Below are positions 26,546 through 42,100 of a stretch of 64,000 nt of DNA, one piece after another. The stretch's first letter is position 1; each line of letters starts with the position of its first letter. Location: contig NC_086352.1 in the NCBI RefSeq assembly GCF_036324505.1, forward strand, positions 30,584,312 to 30,648,311. Direction: 5' to 3'. Made by a program: the position numbers and the translations under genes. This DNA is from Eleginops maclovinus. Taxonomy: Eukaryota; Chordata; Actinopteri; Perciformes; Eleginopidae. The notes under the pieces are model-generated. The model ran no database searches and was not told the DNA's origin. It saw only the letters and a list, made by a program, of their open reading frames with translations.

Positions 26546-29170
26546 TTTTGCACATGAACACACATCAGATAATTACAGGTGCTTATACAAAATAATACAG
26601 TTTTTGTCCATTAACATTCTAGTGTCCATTAAAAGGCCCAATAATACTGTGGGATCCACATCAGTAAGTCAGATTCTTAACATATATGTAGACACACATA
26701 CACAAGCATATTTTTTATTAGATTCCTTATTTTCATTTGTATTACAATCTGTGTGAAACCTCAAGCATGGGTTTATTTTGCAGCATCATTAGAGCATAAG
26801 ACAATTTCCTGGCCAGAATCCGGCCATGGACATGAAATGAAAATGACTCTGATTGGCTGCTGTAAAAGATGTAAGCTTAAGGGCAGTATCTGGGGTCGTT
26901 ACTGGAGAGACACATTTCTCCACTAATGCAGGAGGTGGGTGGGGGGGAGTAGAAAGTAATCTAAAAAGCCACATTTCATCACAGTGGGAAGGTTTCAGCG
27001 GTTGGCATAGCAAGTGCAAGGTAATGCAAATATAGATTTAAATTACCCGTTAGTAGGCGTTTTTATACCGTCACATTACCTCCAATTGGAGGAGCTTCTA
27101 CATCAAACTAATTCTGACAGTTGAAAAGATGGCAGGTTCTTGATGCTAGAGGAAAAAGCTACTGTCAAATGGTTACCAATACACAAAATTGACAAAGCTT
27201 CAATGTATAAAAAGGAATCAGAGCATTGATTGTTTTTGCACATGTGAAGCTAATATAATTTAGTACATTCCTTGGTTTTGCCCTTGCTGGCTCAATGTTA
27301 TCAGCTTGCTGGGACATCTAAATGTAAAAGGGTCATTGTAAATGTCATTAGTTACACCTGCGCTCTTCCTGCTATGACAGGTCAAAGTGTCCTCTGTTCA
27401 AAAGGAATATTCTATTGCAGGTACTTTATGCCTCCTCTGCATGGCCATACAAATATGAGAATGAAGGAAATACTATAAAGTTGCAGCATGAATGAAATTC
27501 TAAATCCTTGCGCCAACAACCTTTTACCAATACAAAACAACTAAATAGTAGAATCAATGTTTTATTTTATTTAAAGGTTAACTCTGTAACCTATCAGAGT
27601 TTTTAAAGATGAAGACCCAGTTATCTGTCTTTACACTCGGCTGCTAATAGTGTTTTCATGTAATATATATATATATCTTATCCCACTCTCAAGCAAGAAA
27701 CAACACATGTGTCCTTCCCTTTAAAATATAAAATATGATTAGAATGTCTTATCCCTATGGCTTACACTTACTGTAGTATCAGGCTAGATAAAATACAAGC
27801 TCACAGGTATTTTCCACGGGCATTACATTGCTAAGTAACGTACATAAGGTAGTTCAACGCCACCTATATAAAGTAAGTCACTGATGTAATCTATTTGAAA
27901 AACTTGATACTTTCCTAAACTTAACCATGAAATGTGGTTGCATTAACCTAATCAAACTGCAACTTTTCACAATGTAAACCACATGTTTAAAACGGCAGCT
28001 TTTACACTTAGGTATTAACATGTGTTGATACACTTCCAGCTACAGGAGTACAAAATGAGAAAAAGTGTTATGGACTTTTTTTTTATTTGGGGGTTAGCTC
28101 TTCCAGGAAAAACATGCTTTATAACACAGCTTGAAATACATTTAGGACATGGATAAGGGAATGGGTTTAAAGCTAACTAGAATCGGCACAAATATTAAGC
28201 ACCCTTATTGCAAATGTACTTACATGTATAGTATACAGTACGTGTGGATTCAGAGTTTGCTTTACAGCAGTGCACTCATTGGCTTTAGCATGAATGGACA
28301 GCTTTTTAATAGTTGACATCATGTTAGCATTACTACACTAGTGTTTGTTTGCATGTGTTAATGTTAGGACAGCCTTGACATATAAATGCCAAAAGGTCAA
28401 AAATATCCTCTGGGGTCATCGAAATGCTTCCAAAAAGGTTTCAAATCCGACCAATTATCCATTAATTTATTTCTTTCATCTTCATATATCAAGTTGGATT
28501 TCAAACACATTTTTAAATGTGTGCCTTTAAGCATTGCAGGCTTATGTAATTTTCTCTTTAACTGTGCTGCTGCAGGATATGCAACTCTGAGAGTGTGTGA
28601 TATAGGGAAAGTGGTAGATGGTAACGTGGTCGCTTTGTCAATAGACAGAGAATCATTAAAGTTTTACGACCACATTTTAATCCCCTGAAAATGGAAGCCT
28701 CCACTCCCTCCACACACACACTCACAAACACTACAGTGCTCTCTTTTCCCCATCCCTCTCTTCATCCCTCACCTCCCTCCATTTGATTTTGTCTGGGGTC
28801 AGCAAAGCTTCCTTTTGCTCTCTTCCTCATGGATGCGTTCCAGACTGAGTTTCCACATATGCTAGGTGGTAGGGAAAGTTGCTGACGCCTGTGTAACAAT
28901 GTGGAGCCCTGTAGAGCACATCTGTGATTCCAGCCCTCACTGAAACCATGCAGCGCAGCAGAAATTAACCTCCTCTTGTACACACTGGAGGGAGGCTAGA
29001 ATTCATTTTCAAATAGCACCTAGATTTTCTTTCTTTTATTATAGATTTTTTAAAGCTGCAAACATTTAAGCTAAGGCTGGGCATTTCAAAAACACCCTTT
29101 TCCTTAATCTTTGCAATGAATCTCCAATGTCATTATGTTCGTTCAACATTGCTGAATATGAGATATCTGT
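26546..29170. other. Noncoding desert
   Basis: No supported gene or recognised element. A short (TA)n lies near 27,663-27,675. Confidence 0.4.
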
Positions 29171-29988
29171 GGTGGCCGAAAGGTGCAAACAAGTTACAAC
29201 GGCCCAAAGCACTTCAAATAAGAGGAAATGCGCTACAGCATCAGAAAGAAGGCAAATGTAAAAGTACAAATGTGCCTAAATAGATGCAAATGAAGAAACA
29301 TCTTCACCAATTGACAACACATGTGTGGTATTTTAAAAACATTTGCCAACTTCATTATACATTTGCAGCATTTACTAAAAGCGCTGCATAGATGAAACAC
29401 TCCAAATACAAAAAACTGCAAATGAAAAAAACGCTGCAAGATCTCAAAAAACACCAGAAATGGGGAGATTAAAGGTGAGGCACACAGGACTAAAGACCAT
29501 GTTCACGTTCGAGGATTATAAAGTCACTGTGTCACTGTGGGCAGAGTTTCAGAAGTGTAAGTATTTTGTCAGTAAAATAATAAGTAGGTTACCTGGTTAG
29601 CTTGCTAGCTAGCAGACCTGCAATATTATCAGAAGGAATCATGTAATCTCATTGTTAAATAAGCCAAACTTATCTTTTGGGTAACTTCCCAACTTTATAA
29701 TGCCCAATGTCAATAAACGCTCCGGCCTCAGCTTTGTGCATCACCTTTAAGTGTCTCTGTTTCCGTTTTGTTTTGAGCTTCTAGCACCATTTTGTAGTTG
29801 CAGCGCTTGTTTATGCAATGCTTTTAGTAAACCCTGCACATGTTTTGTGAAGTTGTTGAAGATTTTTACATGATTTGCATGTGTTTTGGTACAGTTGTGT
29901 TTTCATATATTTTTTGGGTTTTTGAAACTGCCACATAGTCCTACTAATGGATATCTTTTGGCCAAAGTATTTGCACCTGTCGGCCACC
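29171..29988. mobile_element. 818-bp DNA element with long inverted terminal arms
   Basis: The left end begins GGTGGCCGAAAGGTGCAAA, and the right end in reverse complement begins GGTGGCCGACAGGTGCAAA. Further inside, the arms keep matching: ATCTTCACCAATTGACAACA against ATCTTCAACAACTTCACAAA, and TTTACTAAAAGCGCTGCAT against TTTACTAAAAGCATTGCAT. The arms extend roughly 220-290 bp each and enclose about 300 bp of unrelated centre. There is no transposase frame, so it is a non-autonomous DNA transposon. I see no certain target duplication and cannot name the superfamily. Confidence 0.75.
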
Positions 29989-30035
29989 GTAGAACCTCAG
30001 CATGTCTTCTATTCTTTTTGGAGTATGGCATCATG

Positions 30036-32847
<2,812 letters not shown>

Positions 32848-33275
32848 CATTAAATCAGGGGTTTTCAACCGGTGGTCCGCGGACCCCTGGTGGTCCGCGG
32901 CGGCATTGCATGTGGTCCGTGACAAGAGCCTATGTTGATCAGTTCACCATTGTTTTTTTTTAATATAAATTCGCTTTGATATTTCAACACATTTCCAGAA
33001 TACCGTTACATATCGTGAAAAATATGTTTAAAATAATATAAAGGAAATTCAAGCTGACAGAATGTAGCCTTGCGCCTATCCAGTCTATGGTAGCCTGTGA
33101 TTCGCTAATGGTAATGAGTTGCGTCGCTAACCTCACTTATTATTCATTACGTACAGTCTTGCGAGCAAAGTTGACACACATTTATAAGCATAGCCGACGA
33201 GAGTATTTTAAGATAGGTTGTAGTACAGCAAACATTTGTTACATATGTACTAGTCTAGCTATATATCTAGCACCA

Positions 33276-35164
33276 ATGGATCGTTTTGTAGTGAGGAAAG
33301 TGCCAGAGGGACAGGCTGCCATGACAGAGGGTCAGGCTGCCACGACAGAGGGACAGGCCGCCACGATAGGGCAAGGACAGGCTTCCGAAGCGTCAACTTC
33401 GCAAAAAAGACGAAAAAGAAAATACAATGAGGAATATGTTAAATATGGATTCACAGTGACGACAGACAGAGCAGGAGAGGAGGTACCACTGTGTTTCGTA
33501 TGTTCAACAATTCTCTGTAATGAAGCTATGAAGCCGTCGAAACTTACGCGGCATATGGAGACGCATCACGTCCACTTGAAGGCCAAACCCGTTGAGTACA
33601 TGCAACAGATGTTGCGTGATTTCAAAGGACAGCAGGCTACCATGAGGAAGAGTGCAAAAATAAATGAAAACGCACTGAAAGCATCGTATCTGGTCGCTCT
33701 CAGGGTTGCAAAAAGTAAGAAGCCCCATACCATTGCAGAGCAGCTTATATTGCCAGCAGCCATAGATATGTGCAGAGCTATGGTAGGCGAAGAATGTGCC
33801 AACAAATTAAAAACTATTCCGTTGTCAGACAACACAATCGGAAGACGAATTGGGGAAATGGCAAATGATGTCAAAGACCAGCTGATGGCAAAACTTCAGA
33901 CAGTTCTGTTTTCCCTTCAAATCGACGAGACGACAGATGTTACTAATGATGCGCAACTGTTAACATTTGTGCGATACGAGGACAGTGGCACTATGTGCGA
34001 GGAATTTCTTTTTTGCAAACCACTGCCCGGGCGAACTACCGGTGTAGAAATATTTAAAGCACTGGACGATTTTTTCACGGAGCACAATATCTCGTGGCAG
34101 AGGTGCGTTGCATTATGCAGCGATGGGGCCCGAGCCATGAGTGGCAGCAAGACTGGACTGTGCATGTAAGGAGGGTGGCTCCGGGGGTAATTTGGACACA
34201 CTGCCTGATTCATAGAGAGGCTCTCGCCTCCAAAGATCTCAGTGTTGAGCTCAGTGGTGTGTTTGATGTTGTTGTCAAGACGGTCAACTTCATAAAACGA
34301 AACGCATTGAATACACGCCTGTTTTCATCCCTATGCCATGACTTGGGAAGTGAACACAGCTCTCTCCTTTATCATTCAGAGGTGCGTTGGCTGTCTCGCG
34401 GCGCTGTGCTCGCCCGTGTGTTTGAACTACGCGGAGCTATCTACGAGTTCTTGTGCGAGAAGCATTCTGATCTGGCTTCCAATTTCAACGATAGTTACTG
34501 GTTAACTAAGCTGGCGTACCTCACAGATGTTTTTGCAGAGCTGAACAAGTTGAACAGCTCCATGCAAGGGAGAGATGCAAACGTCATGCAGCTCTACGAG
34601 AAGCTCGACGCATTTGTGAAAAAAATGTCAAAGTGGATCGAACGAGTGGAGAGCAATAACTTGGCGATGTTTCCTTCAGTTGAGGAATACCCTGACAGCA
34701 CTGACATCAACGACACTATATGTGAGCATTTGAGGAAGCTTGTGCGTCAATTCGCAAAGTACTTCACTGATTCGGAAGAGTGGCGCCGTGACAGCAAGTG
34801 GATCCTGCTCCCATTCAGTGACGATGCATCAGTAGGGTCAAGTCTGACGGCTGTGGAAGAGGATAAGCTGATTGAGATGTCCACAGACTCTGTCAGGAGG
34901 CATATGTACGACACACAGCCCCTTGTTAAATTCTGGATAAGTTGCCAGACAGAATTTCCACAGCTTGCTGCAAAAGCAATGAGGTGTCTTTTGCCCTTTC
35001 CAACCACATACCTGTGTGAGAGTGGTTTTTCTACACTGGCGTACTTAAAGAATAAGTACAGGGCTAGGCTTGATCCAGAGAATGACATGAGACTGTCTCT
35101 GTCTACCATTTCGCCACGAATAGACAGGCTGTGTGGACTTCACCACGCCCAGATATCACACTGA
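33276..35164 (+). pseudogene. hAT transposase (BED-finger, ZBED/SCAND3-like), frameshifted
   Basis: Two plus-strand frames together give a nearly whole hAT transposase of about 630 residues. Part one runs from MDRFVVRKVPEG at 33,276 to a stop at 34,167. Part two is in the frame one base back, from about 34,160 to 35,164. Part one has three tandem EGQAA(M/T)(T/I) repeats, a basic KRRKRKYNEEY stretch, a BED-type zinc finger (CFVC, with HMETHH completing it) and two catalytic Asp sites: LQIDETTD (codon 33,924) and LCSDGARAM (codon 34,122). Part two continues with WTHCLIHREALASK, SEVRWLSRG and the C-terminal hAT dimerisation region, including the catalytic-type Glu in CESGFS (35,018). The break falls between SGSKTGL and HVRRVAPG and fits loss of a single base. 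I call it a pseudogene because both halves are needed; a sequencing error is possible since the rest is open. Confidence 0.9.
33306..33368 (+). repeat. Three tandem 21-bp repeats in the hAT transposase N-terminus
   Basis: The codons for EGQAAMT, EGQAATT and EGQAATI follow one another, each 21 bp, with few differences. An extra GQGQA follows. They lie before the zinc finger, in a region expected to be disordered. Confidence 0.85.
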
Positions 35165-35194
35165 CAGGTAGGCCTAATTCTCCCATGTTTTCAC

Positions 35195-35637
35195 TGTTAC
35201 GACCCTGGCGGGTTTAGGCCCCGCCCTGTGTTAATGGTAAGCCTGTTCTCTCTCCCTGCTTTTCTCAATCTCTCTCTGCTTTTCTCAATCTCTCTGTCTC
35301 TACAGCAGGTGATTGGTGACAGGTCTGTCCTGGCTGGGTTATAAAAGCCCTGACCAGCCAGCAGTTGAGGCTGCCTTGGTCTTCATTTGTTGGATTTTGG
35401 TTCTCCGGTGTTGTTGGATTTTTGTTCTCCGTTGTTGTTTTGTCACACACCTAGACTGACTTTGCATGACATTTTTAGTTACTTTTCCCAATACTGAATT
35501 GCACAACACTTTATTATTCTTTATTCTTTCTTTAAAATAATCTTTAATTTAATTTAATTTAATAAATCTACTTTTATTATTATAAAATCTGCGTGGCCTC
35601 TCTTTCATGTTTCATGCATTGAGCTATGCATGTAACA
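35195..35637 (+). mobile_element. Candidate solo LTR nested in the hAT element
   Basis: The block starts TGTTACGACCC and ends ATGTAACA, so TGTTAC/GTAACA form the short TG...CA inverted ends of an LTR. Inside are two tandem CTCTCTGCTTTTCTCAATC-like units (about 35,250-35,300), a TATA-like TTATAAAAGCCC at about 35,339 and an AATAAA at 35,561, in the order expected for an LTR promoter and polyadenylation signal. It is about 443 bp with no coding sequence. No clean 4-6 bp target duplication is visible, so it could instead be an original part of the hAT family. Confidence 0.45.
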
Positions 35638-35735
35638 CCAAATACACACGCGCACGCGCAGGCACATCAGTGGGCCGCGGATTGCTTTCTAGTCCGAATG
35701 GTGGTCCCTGGGACAAAACCAGTTGAAAACCCCTG

Positions 35736-36029
35736 CATTAAATCAAGGCAACAGTCTCCTGCTTTTCCTTTCCATCATAACAGAATTACTGTGCAGTTAA
35801 ATTGATTATATACTGATAGTCTATAGCTGCTGTCTGTGCAGCATCACAACTGCACATTTTGTAGCTGTTGCTATACAAACTACATTATGGCTTAAATATG
35901 CCGTAATCAGAATGAACATTGAGGTTAGTATTACTGCTCATTTAACACAATAAGCTTTATATCAGGATTGAGAGTGGATTTTCCTTTATGTCAAGTTAAA
36001 TAGTCATATGTTAATACATTTTAAAACCA

Positions 36030-36031
<2 letters not shown>
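35736..36031. other. Noncoding, nothing recognised
   Basis: AT-rich flank between the hAT insertion and a TA microsatellite. The first 8 bp are the hAT target duplicate. Confidence 0.5.

Positions 36032-36085
<54 letters not shown>
36032..36085. repeat. (AT)n microsatellite
   Basis: An uninterrupted AT run of about 54 bp. The open frame reading YIYI through it is an artefact. Confidence 0.97.
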
Positions 36086-37811
<1,726 letters not shown>

Positions 37812-38060
37812 TCAAAGTCCACTTTATTGTCAAAATTTCCACGTGTGTTATACATACAGAACATTGAAATACCGTTTCTGGCAGTCCCACAGTGCAAATA
37901 TAAACAAGAACATATAACATAAAAAGATAAGAGCCTAGAAAAACAAGGGGGTATACAAAAAAAACAAGTATTATATACATATGTTAGACACAGTCAACAC
38001 AGTTTGACAGTAGTGCAAGTAGTTCTTTAGTGCAAAAAATACTTTGTGCAAAGTACATTT
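37812..38060 (-). mobile_element. LINE/SINE 3'-end fragment
   Basis: The reverse complement ends TTTTGACAATAAAGTGGACTTTGAC, the kind of AATAAAG-bearing 3' terminus common in fish retroposons. It is preceded by GCACTGTGGGACTGCCAGAA and A/T-rich filler with repeated GTGCAA words. Only a 3' fragment is present. The family name is not certain and the inner border is approximate. Confidence 0.45.
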
Positions 38061-38766
38061 TCAGTAGCAGCGGAGAAAGTTAAATACATTAATGTGGTGT
38101 ATGCGGTAGAGTAACCACATTAGATCCCGAAACCTCATTTTTTATTGTGAAAAAATATGTTTAACTACCAGTATTTAAGTTTTACTGTGTTTCTTTTCTA
38201 TTCGGTTCTTCCTGCAATACTTACATTGTACCTGACTAAACTCATGATTGAAGGATTCGAATTATGAATATTTTATCAACTTGTGATGGGTGTTGACTAA
38301 TGGTAATGGTAAGCACATTATAATAAGATGGATTCGAAATGACCAGTGCATTCATCAACAACAACAGGGCAGTAAACACACAATGAACCTGACATTCATA
38401 GTGGCACATTGCTTTAATATAAAACAAATGTTGGTTAACGCGCACCATGGTAATTCTTCAAAGATATGTAAAGTCATTAATGGGACTTGAAATGAACTTC
38501 TGATGCATACCACCTTTGGCAGTTTTTGGATGGCATAGAAAAATACTACAGACCGATAGATTTTTAAATATAAGATATTTTTATATTTTTCAGGACATAA
38601 CATTGAGTTGTAATAAAACCTAATGAAGTAAATATTACGGTACACATATTTCTTATGTAGTTAGGGTAGTCAACATGAGCAAAAGTCTTTACATTGAGTA
38701 ACTGACATACTTGTTTTAGACTAAATTATGATATTTTCCTATACTCCAACTAATCAGTTTTGCTGT
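38061..38766. other. Noncoding, nothing recognised
   Basis: AT-rich unique-looking DNA. Short overlapping open frames show no domain. Confidence 0.45.
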
Positions 38767-39190
38767 CTTAAAGAGACCCTTTTACACTTTTTGGAGGGTT
38801 CCTTCTAGTTATATCGTTTTTTGTGTGCATGTAAATGGTTTGCAAAGGAGGCTTGAATATGTTAACCCCCCCACCCTCCTGCCTAAAATGCCTCCGTTGG
38901 ACTCCTTTGTTTACTTCTTTAATGCGTGTGTGTTATCACAATTAAACACTTGCGCTCCAACATGTTGTACTTGATATGTTAAGGGGCAGGATATTTCCAA
39001 AACATCTCTCAGCAGTTGACCAATCAGATCAGACTGGGCTCTGGTTTCAGACAGAGGGTGAAAAGAGGTGCCGCAGCACAGGCAGTATGAGAAAAATAAA
39101 AAGCTTTTTGAACATTAAAGCATGGAGACATGTCGCAGTATTAATAGGACAAAACTCAAATGTATACATCACACGTAAAGCAGTGTGTTA
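38767..39190 (+). mobile_element. Dispersed MITE-like repeat, copy 3
   Basis: It starts TTAAAGAGACCC and shares with copy 1 (7.4-7.9 kb) the blocks TGTAAATGGTTTGCAAAG, AAGGGGCAGGA, CTCTGGTTTCAG, GCAGTATGAGAAAAATAAA and AGCTTTTTGAACATTAAAGC in the same order. The right end is not clearly preserved. Noncoding and non-autonomous. Confidence 0.6.
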
Positions 39191-42100
39191 ATTGATACAT
39201 TTTATATAAGATTATTTTCGACAAATAACATTTTTTCCACTTTTATTCAGTTTGTACATAACTCTCCTGGCACCAACATCAATCCAATATTTCATTTATA
39301 GTACCACTTGATTTCCATTACCATATAAATAAGCTGCTTCTTTAAATTCTTTCACCCTGACTTCAACAAACCTAGATTAGAGAATGCTCAACTTCTCAGA
39401 AACCATCAGAAAGTAGGGAATGTGTTTCAGAAGAACACAGTTTATCACCCCAAAGGTGTTGTGCCTATACTTGAGGATCATCATACTCCTATTACTCATA
39501 ACAGCATGCCAAATTGGCATCTGTTGAGTGGGAGCCTCACTTGGAGAAGTTTAGAGGACCCTGTTTGCCTTTATAGCAGCCTTGAACTGTAAAGCAGAGA
39601 GCATGTTTTATTCAGATTTCAGACTGAGGTGGAATCGGGCTCCCTCCGCTTCCATCTGCAGCTGAGAGATAGCCAGGGATTGATGCACAATCAAGAGAGG
39701 AGGGTTTCAGTGTAGTGGAAATCATTTCTCTCTCTCTTTGCCTTTCTTTTTTCCCCCTTTTTCTTCATCTCTGTTGCTCCCATAAAAAACAGCCATGTTC
39801 ATGTATTTTTCTTCTGCTTGTCTGCCCATCCTTACCTCCAGAGCACTCACACTCGGTTCAGGCTGACTTAGGTTACTCCGGGGAAAATGGTCCTTGAATG
39901 CATGCTGCTCATGTTGAAAGAAAAGGGAATCCAGAGTGTATATTACCTGAGAGAGAAAGAAAGAGAGGGCCTGGAGGTAGAGGGTAGGGGGGTGGTTGGT
40001 AGAGTAAGAGGAGGAGGAGAAAAGAGTAGAAAAGGGAAAAAGGTTTTTGAGCGAAGAGGAGGAGAGGAGTGCCGTAGTCCCCAAGGACATAATTAGGTCT
40101 AAGAAGGCTAATCATTGGACATAAAATACACCCTCTATTCCTGTATTAACACATAACCTCTTCCCTTCCCTGCCGGAGAGAGGGGAGAAGTGGAGGACCC
40201 CATAATCATTTATCCGGTGTCACATCACTTGCAAAGAGCTGGTGCCTGGACACAGATCTTTGGGGCAAAAGTCAGTGGCATCAAAAGCTTCCAAGAATCA
40301 AACGCATTTAAAAGGGAATGCATAACTGAAGAGCCCTAACTATAAGAGAAAGAAAGCGGGCTAACGAAAGGAGAAGAGGAAGCGTGAATGGAAGAAAAAA
40401 AAGGAAACCTATACATCTGGCAAATTAGTAAGCCACATATGTTCTGTCTTCCTACGAATGTTTGGATTGCTTGTACGTTTCCTGTGCTCCCCTGCTGTTC
40501 CGTTGCATGGTAGGTATCAACCATTTGCCAGCTCACCAGGAAGTCTTTCGATCTGTCTCCCAGTGGCCACATAGGGGCGGAGAAAAAAGAACCAGATCAT
40601 GGTGTGAGACATATTTGAAATGATTAAAACATGCGGAGGTTATAAAAGATTCAAGTCACATTTTTTTAACTTCCAGTCGTCGATTCGAGGTTGTTTGACG
40701 AAATTAATTGATTTTAATGATGCATGGATCGGAGATGAGTCAATGATGAAATAAGCCGCTGTTGACCTGAATAGTGTGCGCTGTCAGGGTCAACAAAAGG
40801 AAGGAAACTTGACAGAAACTCAGCTCAACCAGCATCCCCTGACAGCCATATTTGACCTGCAATAACCTTAACCCCATTCAATTTCTTACCCTCGCTATCT
40901 CTTTCCATGTCTACCTCATTCTTTCCTTCTTCAAACACTTCACTCACTGGCTATCCTTTCCCGATATCTCACCTCCCTTCAACCTCGCGTCCCTTGGCTC
41001 CATTGCGTCTTTTTCTCCCCTTCTCATAAAATACAATATTTATCTCGGTCTGTTTGAGTTCACTCACCCTTATCATTGGGTGTGCTCCCCGCGGCTCCGA
41101 GGTGGATTAGTCTAGGACTCATTGACATTACGTTGGTCATGAAATATGCATATCACGATCAAAGGTGATGGCGGGGGGAGAGAGCATCTTTACAAGAGCT
41201 GGAAACCTAGAGTTGACATGCTCCTTGAAACATAAGTGTCTGTTGCTGATAATGTGCTAATGTTACAAATAAATTACTTAGATACAACATCATTGGAGTG
41301 GATGGACATTGAGAATTCCTGCGTAGGAGGAAAAGATCGGGAGAGGCTATCAATTTATCTATTTTTTAATACACATGTGCTTCATACTTTGATTTTGGTT
41401 CTCTGATTTTGATTTGAGTTTAAAGTTTTGATTGGATAAAAACAGAGCCCAGCTGGAGGCCCACAGCAGTCATCATTTTTTATTTTTTTTATTTGAGGCT
41501 TTGGACAGAAAGCCTGCCAACTCTTTCATTTCCCACATCAAATCATCTCACAGGATGAATAATACATTTTGGGGGGGAAAGAATATTAGGTTTAAACCAA
41601 CAGGATTACATGTCAGGGAACATCAATATATACATAAACCCTGTGAAAATAGTTATAGATCTGTCATGTAAAGAAAGATTTACCATGATAGTTCGTAGTC
41701 CTTTTCTGAAATCTATGTATGTGTACAGAATGTTAAAGAAGACAAATCAAGATTATTGTTTGTTTGCTTTTGACCAGATCATGTTTACATGCTTTAATGT
41801 TCACAAAAGACACCTTTTTGTTCCGTCTGTGCGTACACACATGTACACACCTTGTCAAAAATGTTTGGTTTCAGCACCTGTCTATTAAATAATACCTCCC
41901 AGGAAAGCCCACCCTGATATGGTTGTGAAAAAATATGGCGCTGCTTTGCCAAGAAGGTTCTCAAGTGGTAGGTGGTGATTCTCAAATGGGGGAGTTGTTA
42001 TCAACTTCAATGTGAAATAGAAAGAGGAGGCATTTCTAAATGGCTTGTTCGATCACATGTTTTCTGACTTCTAACCCTAGAATTTGAAATTCATGGAGGA

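Larger units (their letters stand above)
32856..35735 (+). mobile_element. hAT transposon with perfect 8-bp target duplication
   Basis: The ends begin CAGGGGTTTTCAAC and match as inverted repeats for 17 of the first 18 bp. CATTAAAT occurs immediately outside both ends (32,848-32,855 and 35,736-35,743), the 8-bp duplication typical of hAT insertion. The left subterminal part holds GGTCCGCGGACC, a perfect palindrome (32,874-32,885), and repeats its half-site shortly after. The body encodes a BED-finger hAT transposase broken by one frameshift. A separate LTR-like block sits between the stop codon and the right end. The perfect duplication argues for a fairly recent insertion. Confidence 0.95.

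Noticed and set aside
33087..33275. Upstream Met start giving 63 extra residues on the hAT transposase
   Set aside because: The added segment has no domain and lies in the element's leader; MDRFVVRK at 33,276 is a more family-like start.
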